Assembly: GCF_021378075.1 (NCBI RefSeq)
Contig: NZ_JAJUOS010000012.1
Location: 1-64,000, forward strand
Source of the DNA: Rhodobacter flavimaris
Lineage (GTDB): Bacteria > Pseudomonadota > Alphaproteobacteria > Rhodobacterales > Rhodobacteraceae
Direction of reading: 5' to 3'
Length of the DNA: 64,000 bases
Below the pieces are notes generated by a model that was given only the letters and a program-made list of their open reading frames with translations, was not told where the DNA came from and made no database searches. The first letter of the stretch is position 1; each line of letters opens with the position of its first letter. Positions 55,771 through 64,000 of this stretch are shown one piece after another. The position numbers and the translations under genes were made by a program.

Positions 55771-56231
55771 CTTTCTGGTCCGTTCTCCGGCGGGCCTTTG
55801 GAGGCGCACACTCCTGTCCGGATCGACAGGCCGCGCGCGCCAAGCCTGTGGCGCTATTGTTATCCCTAAGTGCGAAAGCCACCCCCCGCTGTCAAGCATA
55901 ACCGCCATGAAATCGGCGCATGACATCCGCTAACATGGATCGCCCCCGGCGCGACTCAGTGCCCTGACGCGCCTGAACGCGCCGCGCGCACCCAATGAGG
56001 GCTGCCCCAAGTGGCGACAGAAAATGCCCGGAAAACGATCCGCCAAGCAATAAATCGCCGAGCTTTCGCTGCAGAGCGGCAACAACCCGCGAAAACCTGC
56101 AAGTCACATGCAGTTGACCCTTCTGTAACGCAATGCTCTCTTGCAAGTTTTTCAGCACTATGCGTAAGAAATTGGCGACAAGGCTGCCCATGGGTGGCCT
56201 TTAGAACTATCTGAGATACCTTGGAAAATAA
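55771..56231. other. 461-base divergent intergenic region between mrpA and opgG
   Basis: The gap holds the divergent promoters of the antiporter and glucan operons, both tied to ionic/osmotic conditions. A perfect 6-bp hairpin CCTGTC/GACAGG (55813-55830) lies in the mrpA leader. For opgG, two -35-like hexamers are visible (TTGACC at 56114, TTGCAA at 56141) but each has only a weak -10. The opgG-proximal 130 bases are AT-richer than the surroundings. A 67-codon open frame at 56011-56214 lacks coding features. No RNA gene was recognised. Confidence 0.5.
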
Positions 56232-57857
56232 ATGTCTGCAGCCCGGCCCCTTTCCGCATCGCTCCTGACCCGTCGCCGCCTGATTGCGGCACTCAGCGCG
56301 GGCGGCGCACTTGCCTGCACCACCGCGCTTCCGCGCATGGCCTTCGCCCAGGAAACGCCGGCCCCGGCGCCTGTCGTTGCTGCGCCGCAGCAAGTGTTCA
56401 GCTTCGACGCCCTGTCCGAGGAAATGCGCGGGCTCGCGACGCAGCCTCCGGTTACCGTACAGATCCCTGAAAGCTTCCTGTCGGGCCTGACCTATGACGA
56501 CTACCGCCTGATCCGCTTCAACCCCGAACGCGCCCGTTTCTCCGAGGTCGAGGGATCGCAGTTCCAGCTGCATGCCTTCCACATGGGCTGGCTCTTCAAA
56601 GAGCCGGTGCTGCTCTACGAGATCAACGACGGTCAGGCCCGCATAATGGGCTTCGACACCGATGATTTCATCTACGAGCGTGAGGCGCGCGACCATGTTC
56701 CCGAACATGCGCAGCTGCCCGGCGTCGCGGGCTTCCGCCTGCATCACCCGCTCAACCGCCCCGATATCTTCGACGAGCTGGTGGCCTTCCAGGGCGCCTC
56801 CTATTTCCGCGCGCTCGGCCGTGGCTCGGCCTATGGTCTGTCGGCCCGCGGTCTGGCGGTGAACACCGGCCTCGCCGTGGCCGAGGAATTCCCGCGCTTC
56901 ACCCGTTTCTACATCGAGCGCCCGATGGGTGGCGCCGAGCAGATCGTGGTTCACGCCGCGATGGAAAGCGCCTCGCTGACCGGTGCTTATCGCTTTGTCA
57001 TCACGCCCGGCGCCGAGACGGTGATGGACGTGACCGCGCGGCTCTTCTTCCGTTCGGATATCGAGCAACTCGGTGTCGCGCCGTTGACCTCGATGTTCCT
57101 GTTCGCCGAGCGCAACCGCCACGAATTCGACGACTTCCGCCCGAACGTGCATGACAGCGACGGTCTGGGCATTGTGCGCGCGGATGGCGACATGTTCTGG
57201 CGCCCGCTGTCCAACCCCGCGCGCCTCGCCTCGAGCTATTTCGCCGAGGCCGCGCCGAAAAGCTTCGGCCTCTATCAGCGCGACCGCGAATTCGACCACT
57301 ATCAGGATGCCGCCGCCTTCTACGAAAAGCGCCCGTCCTGCGTGGTCGAGCCGATCGGCGACTGGGGCCGTGGCGCGATCCGCCTGGTTGAGATCCCCTC
57401 GGATCTCGAGGTCAACGACAATATCGTCGCCTTCTGGGTGCCCGAGGGTGCCGTAAAGGCCGGCGAGAGCCGCGAATTCTCCTACCGCCTGCGGTGGGGC
57501 GATCTGGCCTATGACGAGCGCGACGACCGCGCCCATGTGCTGGAAACCCGCGCCGGGATCGGCGGCGTCTCGGGCGTCGAGAACACCGAGGGCACGCGCA
57601 AGTTCGTCATCGACTTCAAGGGCGGGATGCTTGGCAACCTGCCGGGCGACGCGGGCGACGACCTCAAGATCGTGACCACCGTCACCAATGGCGAGATTCA
57701 GACCCAGACGCTCTCGCATATCTGGGGCACCGACATCTGGCGGCTCGTGCTCGACGTGGCCGCCCCCAAAGGCGCAACCGTGGAACTTTCCGCGCATATC
57801 GCGGGCTACGGCCGCAAACTGACCGAAACCTGGCTTTATCAATGGATCAAGGCATGA
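56232..57857 (+). CDS. opgG: Osmoregulated periplasmic glucan biosynthesis protein OpgG
   Basis: 541 residues. The N-terminus has a twin-arginine-like signal (SLLTRRRLIAALSAGGALAC), cleaved around residue 40. The mature MdoG/OpgG domain begins at about FSFDALSEEMRGLATQPPVT and runs to the end: LTYDDYRLIRFNPERA, PIFDELVAFQGASYFRALGR and LSARGLAVNTG are typical. It acts in the periplasm in glucan backbone processing or branching. In R. sphaeroides opgG, opgI, opgH and opgC form one operon and the same order is found here. Confidence 0.95.
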   Translation: MSAARPLSASLLTRRRLIAALSAGGALACTTALPRMAFAQETPAPAPVVAAPQQVFSFDALSEEMRGLATQPPVTVQIPESFLSGLTYDDYRLIRFNPERARFSEVEGSQFQLHAFHMGWLFKEPVLLYEINDGQARIMGFDTDDFIYEREARDHVPEHAQLPGVAGFRLHHPLNRPDIFDELVAFQGASYFRALGRGSAYGLSARGLAVNTGLAVAEEFPRFTRFYIERPMGGAEQIVVHAAMESASLTGAYRFVITPGAETVMDVTARLFFRSDIEQLGVAPLTSMFLFAERNRHEFDDFRPNVHDSDGLGIVRADGDMFWRPLSNPARLASSYFAEAAPKSFGLYQRDREFDHYQDAAAFYEKRPSCVVEPIGDWGRGAIRLVEIPSDLEVNDNIVAFWVPEGAVKAGESREFSYRLRWGDLAYDERDDRAHVLETRAGIGGVSGVENTEGTRKFVIDFKGGMLGNLPGDAGDDLKIVTTVTNGEIQTQTLSHIWGTDIWRLVLDVAAPKGATVELSAHIAGYGRKLTETWLYQWIKA

Positions 57858-58069
57858 CCGCACATACCCTCCCCTCGGCGGCTACCCCGATCGACTATCT
57901 GGCCTCTCTGACCCCGGCGGATCTGGTTGCCGGCCCCTGCGCGCTGCCGCAGGCGCCGATGGCCATGCCGCCGCAGGTGATCGAGGCCCAGATCGGCCTG
58001 ATGCGTCGCCTCTTCGGCAGCCTGCTGCCGCACCACCCCGCAGCCCCCTCTGCCGGGACTGGCCTCTGA
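57854..58069 (+). CDS. opgI: Small protein OpgI of unknown function
   Basis: 71 residues starting at the ATG at 57854, overlapping the opgG stop by 4 bases, and ending 4 bases before opgH. The sequence is Ala/Pro-rich with a conserved-looking core (TPIDYLASLTPADLVAGP, then PPQVIEAQIGLMRRLFGSLL) and no signal peptide or membrane helix. The assignment as OpgI rests on its position between opgG and opgH, as reported for R. sphaeroides. Function is unknown; an interaction with OpgH is a guess. Confidence 0.75.
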   Translation: MTAHTLPSAATPIDYLASLTPADLVAGPCALPQAPMAMPPQVIEAQIGLMRRLFGSLLPHHPAAPSAGTGL

Positions 58070-58073
58070 AACC

Positions 58074-59861
58074 ATGACGCGGACCGCGCGCCTCGGGCTT
58101 TACGCCCTGCGCGGGCTTGCGCTCGCGCTCAGCCTGATTGCCGGGCTGGGTGCCTTTGTGCTTTTTCTGCAATTCGGCGATGCAGACGGGTTGGATGCGC
58201 TGGATATCCTGCGCGCGCTCTTGATCCTGATCTCGACGCTCTGGCTGGCCTGGGGCGCGGTGCAGGCACTGATCGGCCTGACCTCTTTCGCCCGCCCGCC
58301 CGCCTATGACCCTGCCGCGCCGATCCGTGGCCGCTCGATCGTGCTGGTGCCGGTCTATAACGAGGACCCACTGGCGACCTTCTCGCGCGTTGCCGCGATG
58401 GATGCCTCGCTTGCCGCGACGGGCGATCCGACGCAGGTCCATTTCGCCATCCTCTCCGACACCCGCAACGAGACCATCGCCCGCCGCGAGGTGCAGATGT
58501 TCGCGCATCTGGTACAGGACCGCGACGGGATGGGCCGTTTCTTCTACCGCCGACGCGAGCAGAACGTGGGCAAGAAGGCCGGCAATATCGAGGATTTCAT
58601 CACCCGCTCTGGCAGCGCGTATGATTACGCCGTGATCCTGGATGCCGACAGCCTGATGGAAGGCGAGACGATCCTCCAGATGATCCGCCGGATGGAGGCC
58701 GAGCCGCGCCTTGGCCTGCTGCAAACCCTGCCCAAGGTGATCCGCGCACGTTCGCGCTTTGGCCGGGCGATGCAGTTCTCGGCCTCGTTCTTCTCGCCGA
58801 TCTTCGCGCGCGGTCTGGCCATGATGCAGGGCGAGACCGGGCCGTTCTGGGGCCATAACGCCATCGTCCGCGTGCGCGCCTTCGCCGAAAGCTGCGGCCT
58901 GCCCGCGCTGAAGGGCAAACCGCCGTTCGGCGGCCATGTCATGAGCCACGATTACGTCGAGGCCGCGCTTTTGGCGCGCGCGGGCTGGATCGTGCGGCTT
59001 GATGACGACCTTGGCGGCAGCTTCGAGGAAGGCCCCGAGAATATCGTCGATCACGCCAAGCGCGACCGCCGCTGGTGCCAGGGCAACCTGCAACATTCGC
59101 GCATCATCGGCGCGCCGGGGCTGCGCGCCTGGTCGCGCTTTGTCTTTGCGCAGGGCATCATGGCCTATATCGCGCCGCTCTTCTGGCTTGGCTTCATCCT
59201 GGCCTCGATCGCGGCGCCGCTGATGGCCCCGCCGCCCGATTACTTCCCCGAGCCCTACTGGCCCTTCCCCTATTTCCCGCCCTCCGAAGCGTCGAAAGCG
59301 GTGGGTCTGGCCATCGGCATCTTCGGCCTGCTGCTGCTGCCCAAGATCCTGATCGCCGCCCGCGCCGCCTGGACCGGCCGGGCGCAGGGCTTCGGCGGGT
59401 CGGGCCGCGCCTTCGCCTCGACGCTGGCGGAACTGGGGTTCTCGTCGCTCACCGCGCCGGTGCTCTTGATGTATGCCACGCGCTCGGTCTTCCAGGTGCT
59501 TCTGGGCCGCGACGGCGGCTGGCCCACCAACAACCGTGGCGATGGCACGCTAAGCCTGCGCGACAGCCTTGCGGCCTCGCACTGGATCGTGCTGATCGGC
59601 CTTCTGGGCCTGATCGCCACCTATGCCTTCGCCCGTGGCCTGTTCCTGTGGCTGCTGCCGGTGGGCGGCCCGATGATTTTCGCGCCGGTGCTGCTGTGGT
59701 GGTCCTCGCGCCCCTCGACGGGCCAGCTGATGGGCGTTCCGACCGAATATTCCCCCGCACCGGTCATGCAGCTGCATGATACTATTTTCGAGCGCTGGAC
59801 CGCCGCGCTCGACCAGATCGAGGCGCCCTCCCACACCGCGCCGGAGAAGATCCATGCCTAA
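58074..59861 (+). CDS. opgH: Glucan glucosyltransferase OpgH
   Basis: 595 residues, much shorter than E. coli MdoH (847) because the long N- and C-terminal cytosolic regions are missing. Two N-terminal helices precede a GT2 domain: RSIVLVPVYNEDPLATFSRV, YDYAVILDADSLMEGETILQ (DxD) and KRDRRWCQGNLQHSRIIGAP (acceptor-site RRW). Four or more C-terminal helices from about residue 360 follow. It polymerises the glucan backbone from UDP-glucose and exports it. It overlaps opgC by 8 bases. Confidence 0.95.
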   Translation: MTRTARLGLYALRGLALALSLIAGLGAFVLFLQFGDADGLDALDILRALLILISTLWLAWGAVQALIGLTSFARPPAYDPAAPIRGRSIVLVPVYNEDPLATFSRVAAMDASLAATGDPTQVHFAILSDTRNETIARREVQMFAHLVQDRDGMGRFFYRRREQNVGKKAGNIEDFITRSGSAYDYAVILDADSLMEGETILQMIRRMEAEPRLGLLQTLPKVIRARSRFGRAMQFSASFFSPIFARGLAMMQGETGPFWGHNAIVRVRAFAESCGLPALKGKPPFGGHVMSHDYVEAALLARAGWIVRLDDDLGGSFEEGPENIVDHAKRDRRWCQGNLQHSRIIGAPGLRAWSRFVFAQGIMAYIAPLFWLGFILASIAAPLMAPPPDYFPEPYWPFPYFPPSEASKAVGLAIGIFGLLLLPKILIAARAAWTGRAQGFGGSGRAFASTLAELGFSSLTAPVLLMYATRSVFQVLLGRDGGWPTNNRGDGTLSLRDSLAASHWIVLIGLLGLIATYAFARGLFLWLLPVGGPMIFAPVLLWWSSRPSTGQLMGVPTEYSPAPVMQLHDTIFERWTAALDQIEAPSHTAPEKIHA

Positions 59862-61068
59862 GACCCACGCCCCCCTGCCGACCGGCGTCCGCGACCCGCG
59901 GCTTGATTTCTTCCGCGGCCTGTCGCTGGTGATGATCTATCTCAACCATGTGCCCGGCACGATCTACGAGACGCTGACCTCGCGCAATTTCGGGCATTCC
60001 GATGCGGCCGAGGGGTTCGTCTTCATGTCGGGCGTGGCCGCCGCGCTGGCCTATGGGCCCAAGCTGAAAGACGGGCTGAACATCCCCTCGTTCCGCAAGA
60101 TCTGGGGCCGGTCCTGGCTGCTTTACATGGTGCATATCGTCACCGCGATGCTGGCCATCGCCATCGTGGCCACCGCCGCGAAATGGTATGGCGGCGAGGC
60201 GATGCTGACCCGCAACGCCTTCAAACCGCTGACCGAGGACCCGTTGTCTTTCCTGATCGGCATCGCCACGCTTGGCCACCAGCTGGGCTATGTGAACATC
60301 CTGCCGATGTATGCGGCGCTTCTGCTGGCCGCGCCCTTCCTGATCCGACTGGGTCAGCGTAACGCGATGGGATTGCTGGGCTTTACCGTCGGTTTCTGGG
60401 TACTGACGGGGATGCTGCGGCTCAATCTGCCGAACTACCCGTTTGAGGGCGGCTGGTTCTTCAACCCCTTCGCCTGGCAGCTTCTGTTCAGCCTTGGGAT
60501 CCTGACCGGCCTTGCCCTGCGCAAGGGCGAGCGGTTCGTACCCGTCAAGCGCGGCCTCATCTGGCCCGCCGTCGCGTGGCTTGTGCTTTGCGCAATCTGG
60601 GTGAAATCCGACTACCTGATGGCCACACTCGGCCATGTCTCGTGGCAGCTGCGCCAATGGGACGTGCCCTTCTTCCTGGTGGATTTCGACAAGACCTTCG
60701 TGTCCGGCCCGCGCCTTCTGCATATTCTGGCGCTGGCCTATATGCTCAGCCTGCCCGGCATCGTGCCCGCCATCGCCGCCTCACGCGTCATGGCGCCGGT
60801 GCGCCTGATGGGCCGCCACGGCTTGCCGGTCTTTGCCATGGGCACGGTGCTAGCGATCCTCGCGCAGGCGATCAAAGAGGTGCACCCGGGCGGTTTCGTG
60901 CAGGATAGCGCACTGATCCTCGGCGGTCTTGGCCTGCAATACGGCTTTGCCCGCACCCGCGAATGGCTGCGCAGCACCGATCACGCCAAGGCCCCGACGC
61001 CCGCTACGCGCCCGGTGCTGGACGTACCCGCGACGACGCCGCGCTTTCGCGCCAAGCCTGCGCGCTGA
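59854..61068 (+). CDS. opgC: OpgC succinyltransferase
   Basis: 404 residues with about ten membrane helices, the OpgC domain of the acyltransferase superfamily. RDPRLDFFRGLSLVMIYLNH at the N-terminus carries the catalytic-site pattern. SDAAEGFVFMSGVAAALAYG and GYVNILPMYAALLLAAPFL are typical. It adds succinyl groups to periplasmic glucans in R. sphaeroides. It starts 8 bases before the end of opgH. The stop abuts that of the convergent lysR gene. Confidence 0.95.
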   Translation: MPKTHAPLPTGVRDPRLDFFRGLSLVMIYLNHVPGTIYETLTSRNFGHSDAAEGFVFMSGVAAALAYGPKLKDGLNIPSFRKIWGRSWLLYMVHIVTAMLAIAIVATAAKWYGGEAMLTRNAFKPLTEDPLSFLIGIATLGHQLGYVNILPMYAALLLAAPFLIRLGQRNAMGLLGFTVGFWVLTGMLRLNLPNYPFEGGWFFNPFAWQLLFSLGILTGLALRKGERFVPVKRGLIWPAVAWLVLCAIWVKSDYLMATLGHVSWQLRQWDVPFFLVDFDKTFVSGPRLLHILALAYMLSLPGIVPAIAASRVMAPVRLMGRHGLPVFAMGTVLAILAQAIKEVHPGGFVQDSALILGGLGLQYGFARTREWLRSTDHAKAPTPATRPVLDVPATTPRFRAKPAR

Positions 61069-61965
61069 TCACAGCATATCGCAGCGCGTCGCCATTTCCT
61101 TGAGAACCTTCAGCGCCGCCTGAACCTTGGGCGTGCGGTGCAGGTCCACATGGGTCACAAGCCAAAGCGGAGATTCCCATTCCGGCCGCGGCCCCATCAC
61201 CTCGACAAGGTGCGAGGCCGCGCGCGCCTCGATCGCTGGCAGAAAACCCAGCCCCACACCGTTGCGCACCGCGGCACGCTGGCCCTCCGGATCATTGGCG
61301 CGCAGCACCACCTGTTCGGGTGGGATATGCTGCGCCATCCACACAAAAAACGGGGCGCGACTGTCGCGCTCTTCAGCGCCGATGAAACGGTGATTGGCCA
61401 GCGTCTCTTCGGTCGGCATCCCGTTGCGCTCGATATACTCGTCGCTGGCATATAGCCCGACCAGATGCGCGCCAAGCGCCTGCACCACGTTGTCAGGCTC
61501 GGTCGGGCGCGAACCCGCGCGGATCGCCACATGCGCCTCGCCATATTCCAGCCGGAAGACGCGCTGGTCGGTCAGGTAGCGGATGCGCAGACCCGGATGC
61601 TCGGCCATCAACGCGCTCAGCGCGGGCAGAACGAAACCCGACACTGTCGGCAGCGAGGTCACGATCAGCTCGCCGGTGATCTCTTCGCCCGCGCCCGCAA
61701 TCCGCGCGGCAAGTTGAGCAAACTGGTCCTCGGTCGCCTTGCCGACAGACAGCAACTGCTGCCCCGCCTCGGTCGGCGTGTAGCCGCGCGGGTGGCGCTG
61801 AAACAGCTTCGCACCCAAGCGGGCCTCCAGCGCATCGACATGACGAATGACCGTCGCGTGGTGCACGCCCAGCACCTCGGCGGCGCCTGAAACTGTCCCC
61901 ACCCGCGCCACTTGATAGGCCGTCCGGATCTCGTCCCAATTCTCCAATGGCATCTGTGCACCCAT
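61069..61965 (-). CDS. LysR-family transcriptional regulator
   Basis: 298 residues from the ATG at 61965; an ATG four codons later (61953, MPLENWDEI) is an equally good start. The winged helix covers about WDEIRTAYQVARVGTVSGAA to EARLGAKLFQRHPRGYTPTE, followed by a LysR effector domain (GELIVTSLPTVSGFVLPALS). It is divergent from the azoreductase gene, across a 101-base gap with a candidate operator, and is therefore its likely regulator. The effector is unknown, possibly a quinone or azo compound. Confidence 0.9.
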   Translation of the reverse strand: MGAQMPLENWDEIRTAYQVARVGTVSGAAEVLGVHHATVIRHVDALEARLGAKLFQRHPRGYTPTEAGQQLLSVGKATEDQFAQLAARIAGAGEEITGELIVTSLPTVSGFVLPALSALMAEHPGLRIRYLTDQRVFRLEYGEAHVAIRAGSRPTEPDNVVQALGAHLVGLYASDEYIERNGMPTEETLANHRFIGAEERDSRAPFFVWMAQHIPPEQVVLRANDPEGQRAAVRNGVGLGFLPAIEARAASHLVEVMGPRPEWESPLWLVTHVDLHRTPKVQAALKVLKEMATRCDML

Positions 61966-61982
61966 GAACAAAGCAAGTGCAA

Positions 61983-62003
61983 TCATGACAGTTGAGTTCA
62001 TGA
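61983..62003. promoter_or_regulatory. Paired TCATGA sites, candidate LysR operator
   Basis: Two copies of the palindrome TCATGA (61983-61988 and 61998-62003) sit 15 bases apart in the divergent lysR/azoR gap, together forming an inverted repeat with ends compatible with T-N11-A. No experimental support; short palindromes of this kind arise by chance. Confidence 0.3.
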
Positions 62004-62066
62004 ACGCAAGAGACAATCTTCTCTGCAGATGCAAACACCCCCCTCCCAGCCGAAAGACACACTCCC

Positions 62067-62639
62067 ATGACCAACGTTCTGCGTATCGACAGCTCGATCA
62101 AAGGCCCCGCCTCGGTGACCCACAAGCTCACCGACTCGATCCTTGCCCGCCTCGGCGGCGAGGTGACCGAGCGCGACACCACCACCATTCCGCTGATCGA
62201 CGGCACCTGGATCGGCGCCGCCTACACCCCGGCCGAGAACCGCACCCCCGAGCAGAAAGCGACCCTCGCGCTGTCGGACGAGCTGATCGCCGAGATCAAG
62301 GCCGCCGACGTGCTGGTGATCGGCATGCCGATCTACAACTTCGGCGTGACCGGCCCGCTCAAGGCGTGGATCGACCAGATCTGCCGCGTTGGCGAAACCT
62401 TCCGCTACACCGATAACGGCCCGCAGGGCCTTGCTGGCCCCAAGCGCGTGATCGTGGCCTATGCCTCGGGCGGCGTGCCGCTTGGCTCGGCGGTTGACCT
62501 CGCCTCGGCCTATATCAAGCAGGTTCTGGCCTTCATCGGCATCACCGACGTGACCTTTGTCGCTGCCGAAGGCGTGGCCGTTGACGAATCCGCCGCCGTG
62601 GCCCGTGCCGAAGCGCAGATCGAAAAGCTCTCGGCCTGA
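62067..62639 (+). CDS. azoR: FMN-dependent NADH-azoreductase
   Basis: 190 residues, flavodoxin-like. The start MTNVLRIDSSIKGPASVTHK binds FMN phosphate. VLVIGMPIYNFGVTGPLKAW contains the MPxYNF FMN motif and YASGGVPLGSAVDLASAYIK is the second FMN loop. AzoR reduces quinones and azo compounds using NADH. It is divergent from a LysR gene and followed by an intrinsic terminator. Confidence 0.94.
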   Translation: MTNVLRIDSSIKGPASVTHKLTDSILARLGGEVTERDTTTIPLIDGTWIGAAYTPAENRTPEQKATLALSDELIAEIKAADVLVIGMPIYNFGVTGPLKAWIDQICRVGETFRYTDNGPQGLAGPKRVIVAYASGGVPLGSAVDLASAYIKQVLAFIGITDVTFVAAEGVAVDESAAVARAEAQIEKLSA

Positions 62640-62702
62640 TCTCCCCCGCGCCGCGCGTCCCCGCCATCCCGTGTTCAGCAGGCGGGGGCGGCGCGGCGCT
62701 GC

Positions 62703-62734
62703 AAAGCCCCTCGGTTGACTCCGGGGGGCTTTTT
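62703..62734 (+). terminator. Rho-independent terminator after azoR
   Basis: AAAGCCCC-TCGG and CCGG-GGGGCTTTTT form an imperfect stem of about 12 bp with loop TTGACT and a run of T, 64 bases after the azoR stop. Confidence 0.85.
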
Positions 62735-62755
62735 GCTTAAGGAACCCCAGATTCC

Positions 62756-62827
62756 CCGGAGGCAGATTCCTCCGGTCCCCGCATGAAGCAGGGATCGCCA
62801 CCAGTCAGCGCGTTGCGCCCACTGGTG
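62756..62827 (+). promoter_or_regulatory. Structured leader upstream of ffh (two hairpins)
   Basis: Hairpin 1: CCGGAGG/CCTCCGG with a 6-base loop (62756-62775). Hairpin 2: outer stem CACCAGT/ACTGGTG with inner GCGC/GCGC and a GTT loop (62799-62827). They lie between the azoR terminator and ffh, 50 bases before the ffh ATG. I recall a computationally described structured-RNA motif named after ffh in alphaproteobacteria, and this leader could belong to it. A direct repeat CAGATTCC occurs at 62749 and 62763. Confidence 0.5.
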
Positions 62828-62876
62828 CGCTTGTCGTTTGTTCGCCGGGTTTGCCGGCCACCTGAAGGAGGTGCCG

Positions 62877-64000
62877 ATGTTCGAAAGTCTCTCAGAACGC
62901 CTTGGCGGCGTGTTCGAGCGCCTGACGAAACAGGGCGCGCTTTCGGCTGACGACGTGCGCACCGCGCTGCGCGAGGTCCGCGTGGCGCTCTTGGAGGCCG
63001 ACGTCTCGCTGCCGGTCGCGCGCGACTTCATCAAGGCGGTCGAGGCCAAGGCCACCGGCGCCGCCGTCACCAAGTCGATCACCCCCGGCCAGCAGGTCGT
63101 CAAGATCGTCCATGACGAGCTGGTCGCCATGCTCTCGGGCGATGGCGAAGCCGATGCGCTGAAGATCGACAACCCACCCGCACCGATCCTGATGGTCGGC
63201 CTTCAGGGCTCGGGGAAAACCACCACCACCGCGAAGCTCGCCCGCCGCCTGCGCGACCGCAACGGCAAGCGCGTGCTGATGGCCTCGCTCGACATCTACC
63301 GCCCGGCGGCAATGGAGCAGCTGGCGATCCTGGGCCAGCAGATCGGCGTCGACACCCTGCCGATCGTCAAGGGCGAAAGCGCCGTGCAGATCGCCAAGCG
63401 TGCCAAGCAGCAGGCGACGCTCGGCGGCTATGACGTCTACATGCTCGACACCGCCGGCCGCCTGCATATCGACGAAGTCCTGATGGACGAGGTTCAGGCC
63501 GTGCGCGACGCGGTCAACCCGCGTGAAACACTTCTGGTCGTCGACGGCCTGACCGGTCAGGTCGCCGTCGAGGTCGCGCAGGAGTTCGAGGACAAGGTCG
63601 GCATCTCGGGCGTCGTCCTGACCCGGATGGACGGCGACGGGCGCGGCGGTGCGGCGCTTTCGATGCGCGCCACCACCGGCAAGCCGATCCGCTTCGTCGG
63701 CCTTGGCGAAAAGATGGACGCGCTTGAGACCTTCGAGGCCGAGCGCATCGCGGGCCGCATCCTTGGCATGGGCGACATCGTGGCCCTCGTCGAGCGCGCG
63801 CAGGAAGTGCTGGAGAAAGAACAGGCCGAGCGCATGGCGAAGCGTTTCGCCAAGGGCCTGTTCAACATGAACGACATGAGGAGCCAGCTTGAGCAGATGC
63901 TCAAGATGGGCGGCATGCAGGGCGTCATGTCGATGATGCCGGGCATGGGCAAGATGGCCAAGGCCGCCGAGGACGCGGGCTTTGACGACCGTACCATCCG
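62877..64000 (+). CDS. ffh: Signal recognition particle protein Ffh, 3' part cut by window edge
   Basis: 374 codons are present, from the ATG at 62877, preceded by the strong site AAGGAGGT. Ffh binds SRP RNA and signal sequences for cotranslational membrane targeting. The N domain is MFESLSERLGGVFERLTKQG onward. The G domain has the P-loop MVGLQGSGKTTTTAKLARRL, DIYRPAAMEQL, MLDTAGRLHIDE and LTRMDGDGRGGAALS. The Met-rich M domain starts around LKMGGMQGVMSMMPGMGKM. About 120 residues are missing, judging by usual length. Confidence 0.97.
   Translation, partial: MFESLSERLGGVFERLTKQGALSADDVRTALREVRVALLEADVSLPVARDFIKAVEAKATGAAVTKSITPGQQVVKIVHDELVAMLSGDGEADALKIDNPPAPILMVGLQGSGKTTTTAKLARRLRDRNGKRVLMASLDIYRPAAMEQLAILGQQIGVDTLPIVKGESAVQIAKRAKQQATLGGYDVYMLDTAGRLHIDEVLMDEVQAVRDAVNPRETLLVVDGLTGQVAVEVAQEFEDKVGISGVVLTRMDGDGRGGAALSMRATTGKPIRFVGLGEKMDALETFEAERIAGRILGMGDIVALVERAQEVLEKEQAERMAKRFAKGLFNMNDMRSQLEQMLKMGGMQGVMSMMPGMGKMAKAAEDAGFDDRTI

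Noticed and set aside
56011..56214. 67-codon open frame upstream of opgG
   Set aside because: No coding-like third-position bias, no ribosome site and no recognisable motif. It lies in a regulatory gap.

Overview
The window is a gene-dense, GC-rich piece of an alphaproteobacterial chromosome, almost certainly from the Rhodobacteraceae (Rhodobacter / Paracoccus / Thioclava type). The main pointers are the opgG-opgI-opgH-opgC order known from Rhodobacter sphaeroides, an FdsGBACD-type NAD-dependent formate dehydrogenase whose molybdenum ligand falls at Cys386 as in R. capsulatus, a plant-type glutamate-cysteine ligase next to rsmE, a fused MrpA-MrpB antiporter subunit, and the 44-residue aa3 oxidase subunit IV. 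No tRNA, rRNA, CRISPR array, prophage, insertion sequence or toxin-antitoxin pair was seen. The genome is very compact: many genes overlap by 1 to 8 bases and several convergent stop codons touch.

Layout: 1-126 is the 5' end of an ETF-ubiquinone oxidoreductase gene. 0.36-5.0 kb holds greA, a membrane protein, an acetyltransferase, mobA, the AzlCD amino-acid exporter, a lipoprotein and a tiny cytochrome oxidase subunit. 5.1-8.3 kb is a translationally coupled unit of acyl-CoA dehydrogenase, MBL-fold hydrolase and a DUF6173-like protein. 8.4-16.7 kb has the tRNA t6A gene tsaC/sua5, yqgE, a DsbD-domain periplasmic protein, an RND efflux pair and a family-4 uracil-DNA glycosylase. 16.8-20.2 kb is the operon pyrB - membrane protein - pyrC-like - plsY. 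20.2-24.5 kb (minus strand) is uvrC, a KamA-type radical SAM gene, pgsA, moaD and moaE.

An unusually AT-rich gap (24.53-24.83 kb) carries a perfect DnaA box. It is followed by a pteridine-reductase-like SDR, a Ca/Na antiporter with a small zinc-ribbon protein, and an S49 peptidase. 27.7-34.5 kb is the formate dehydrogenase locus: LysR regulator, operator palindrome, fdsG, fdsB, fdsA, fdhD, fdsD. 34.5-46.7 kb contains envelope and housekeeping genes: an OmpA/BON protein, ubiA, rsmE, gshA, a split mnmC pair, a DMT exporter, a lytic transglycosylase and dapA. A terminator and palindromic repeat cluster separates dapA from a glutamine-synthetase-like / aminotransferase pair. 49.7-55.8 kb is the Mrp/Pha cation/proton antiporter operon. 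56.2-61.1 kb is the osmoregulated periplasmic glucan operon. The window ends with a divergent LysR / azoreductase pair, a structured leader and the 5' part of ffh.

Molybdenum links distant parts: mobA, moaD, moaE and fdhD all serve cofactor supply or insertion for the FdsA formate dehydrogenase. Mrp antiport and the glucan operon sit back to back and both deal with ionic or osmotic stress. The most noteworthy observations are a dihydroorotase homologue lacking catalytic residues and coupled to pyrB through a membrane protein, a uracil-DNA glycosylase that has lost three of four Fe-S cysteines, the AT-rich DnaA-box gap, the structured ffh leader, and a 12-bp inverted repeat embedded in fdhD.
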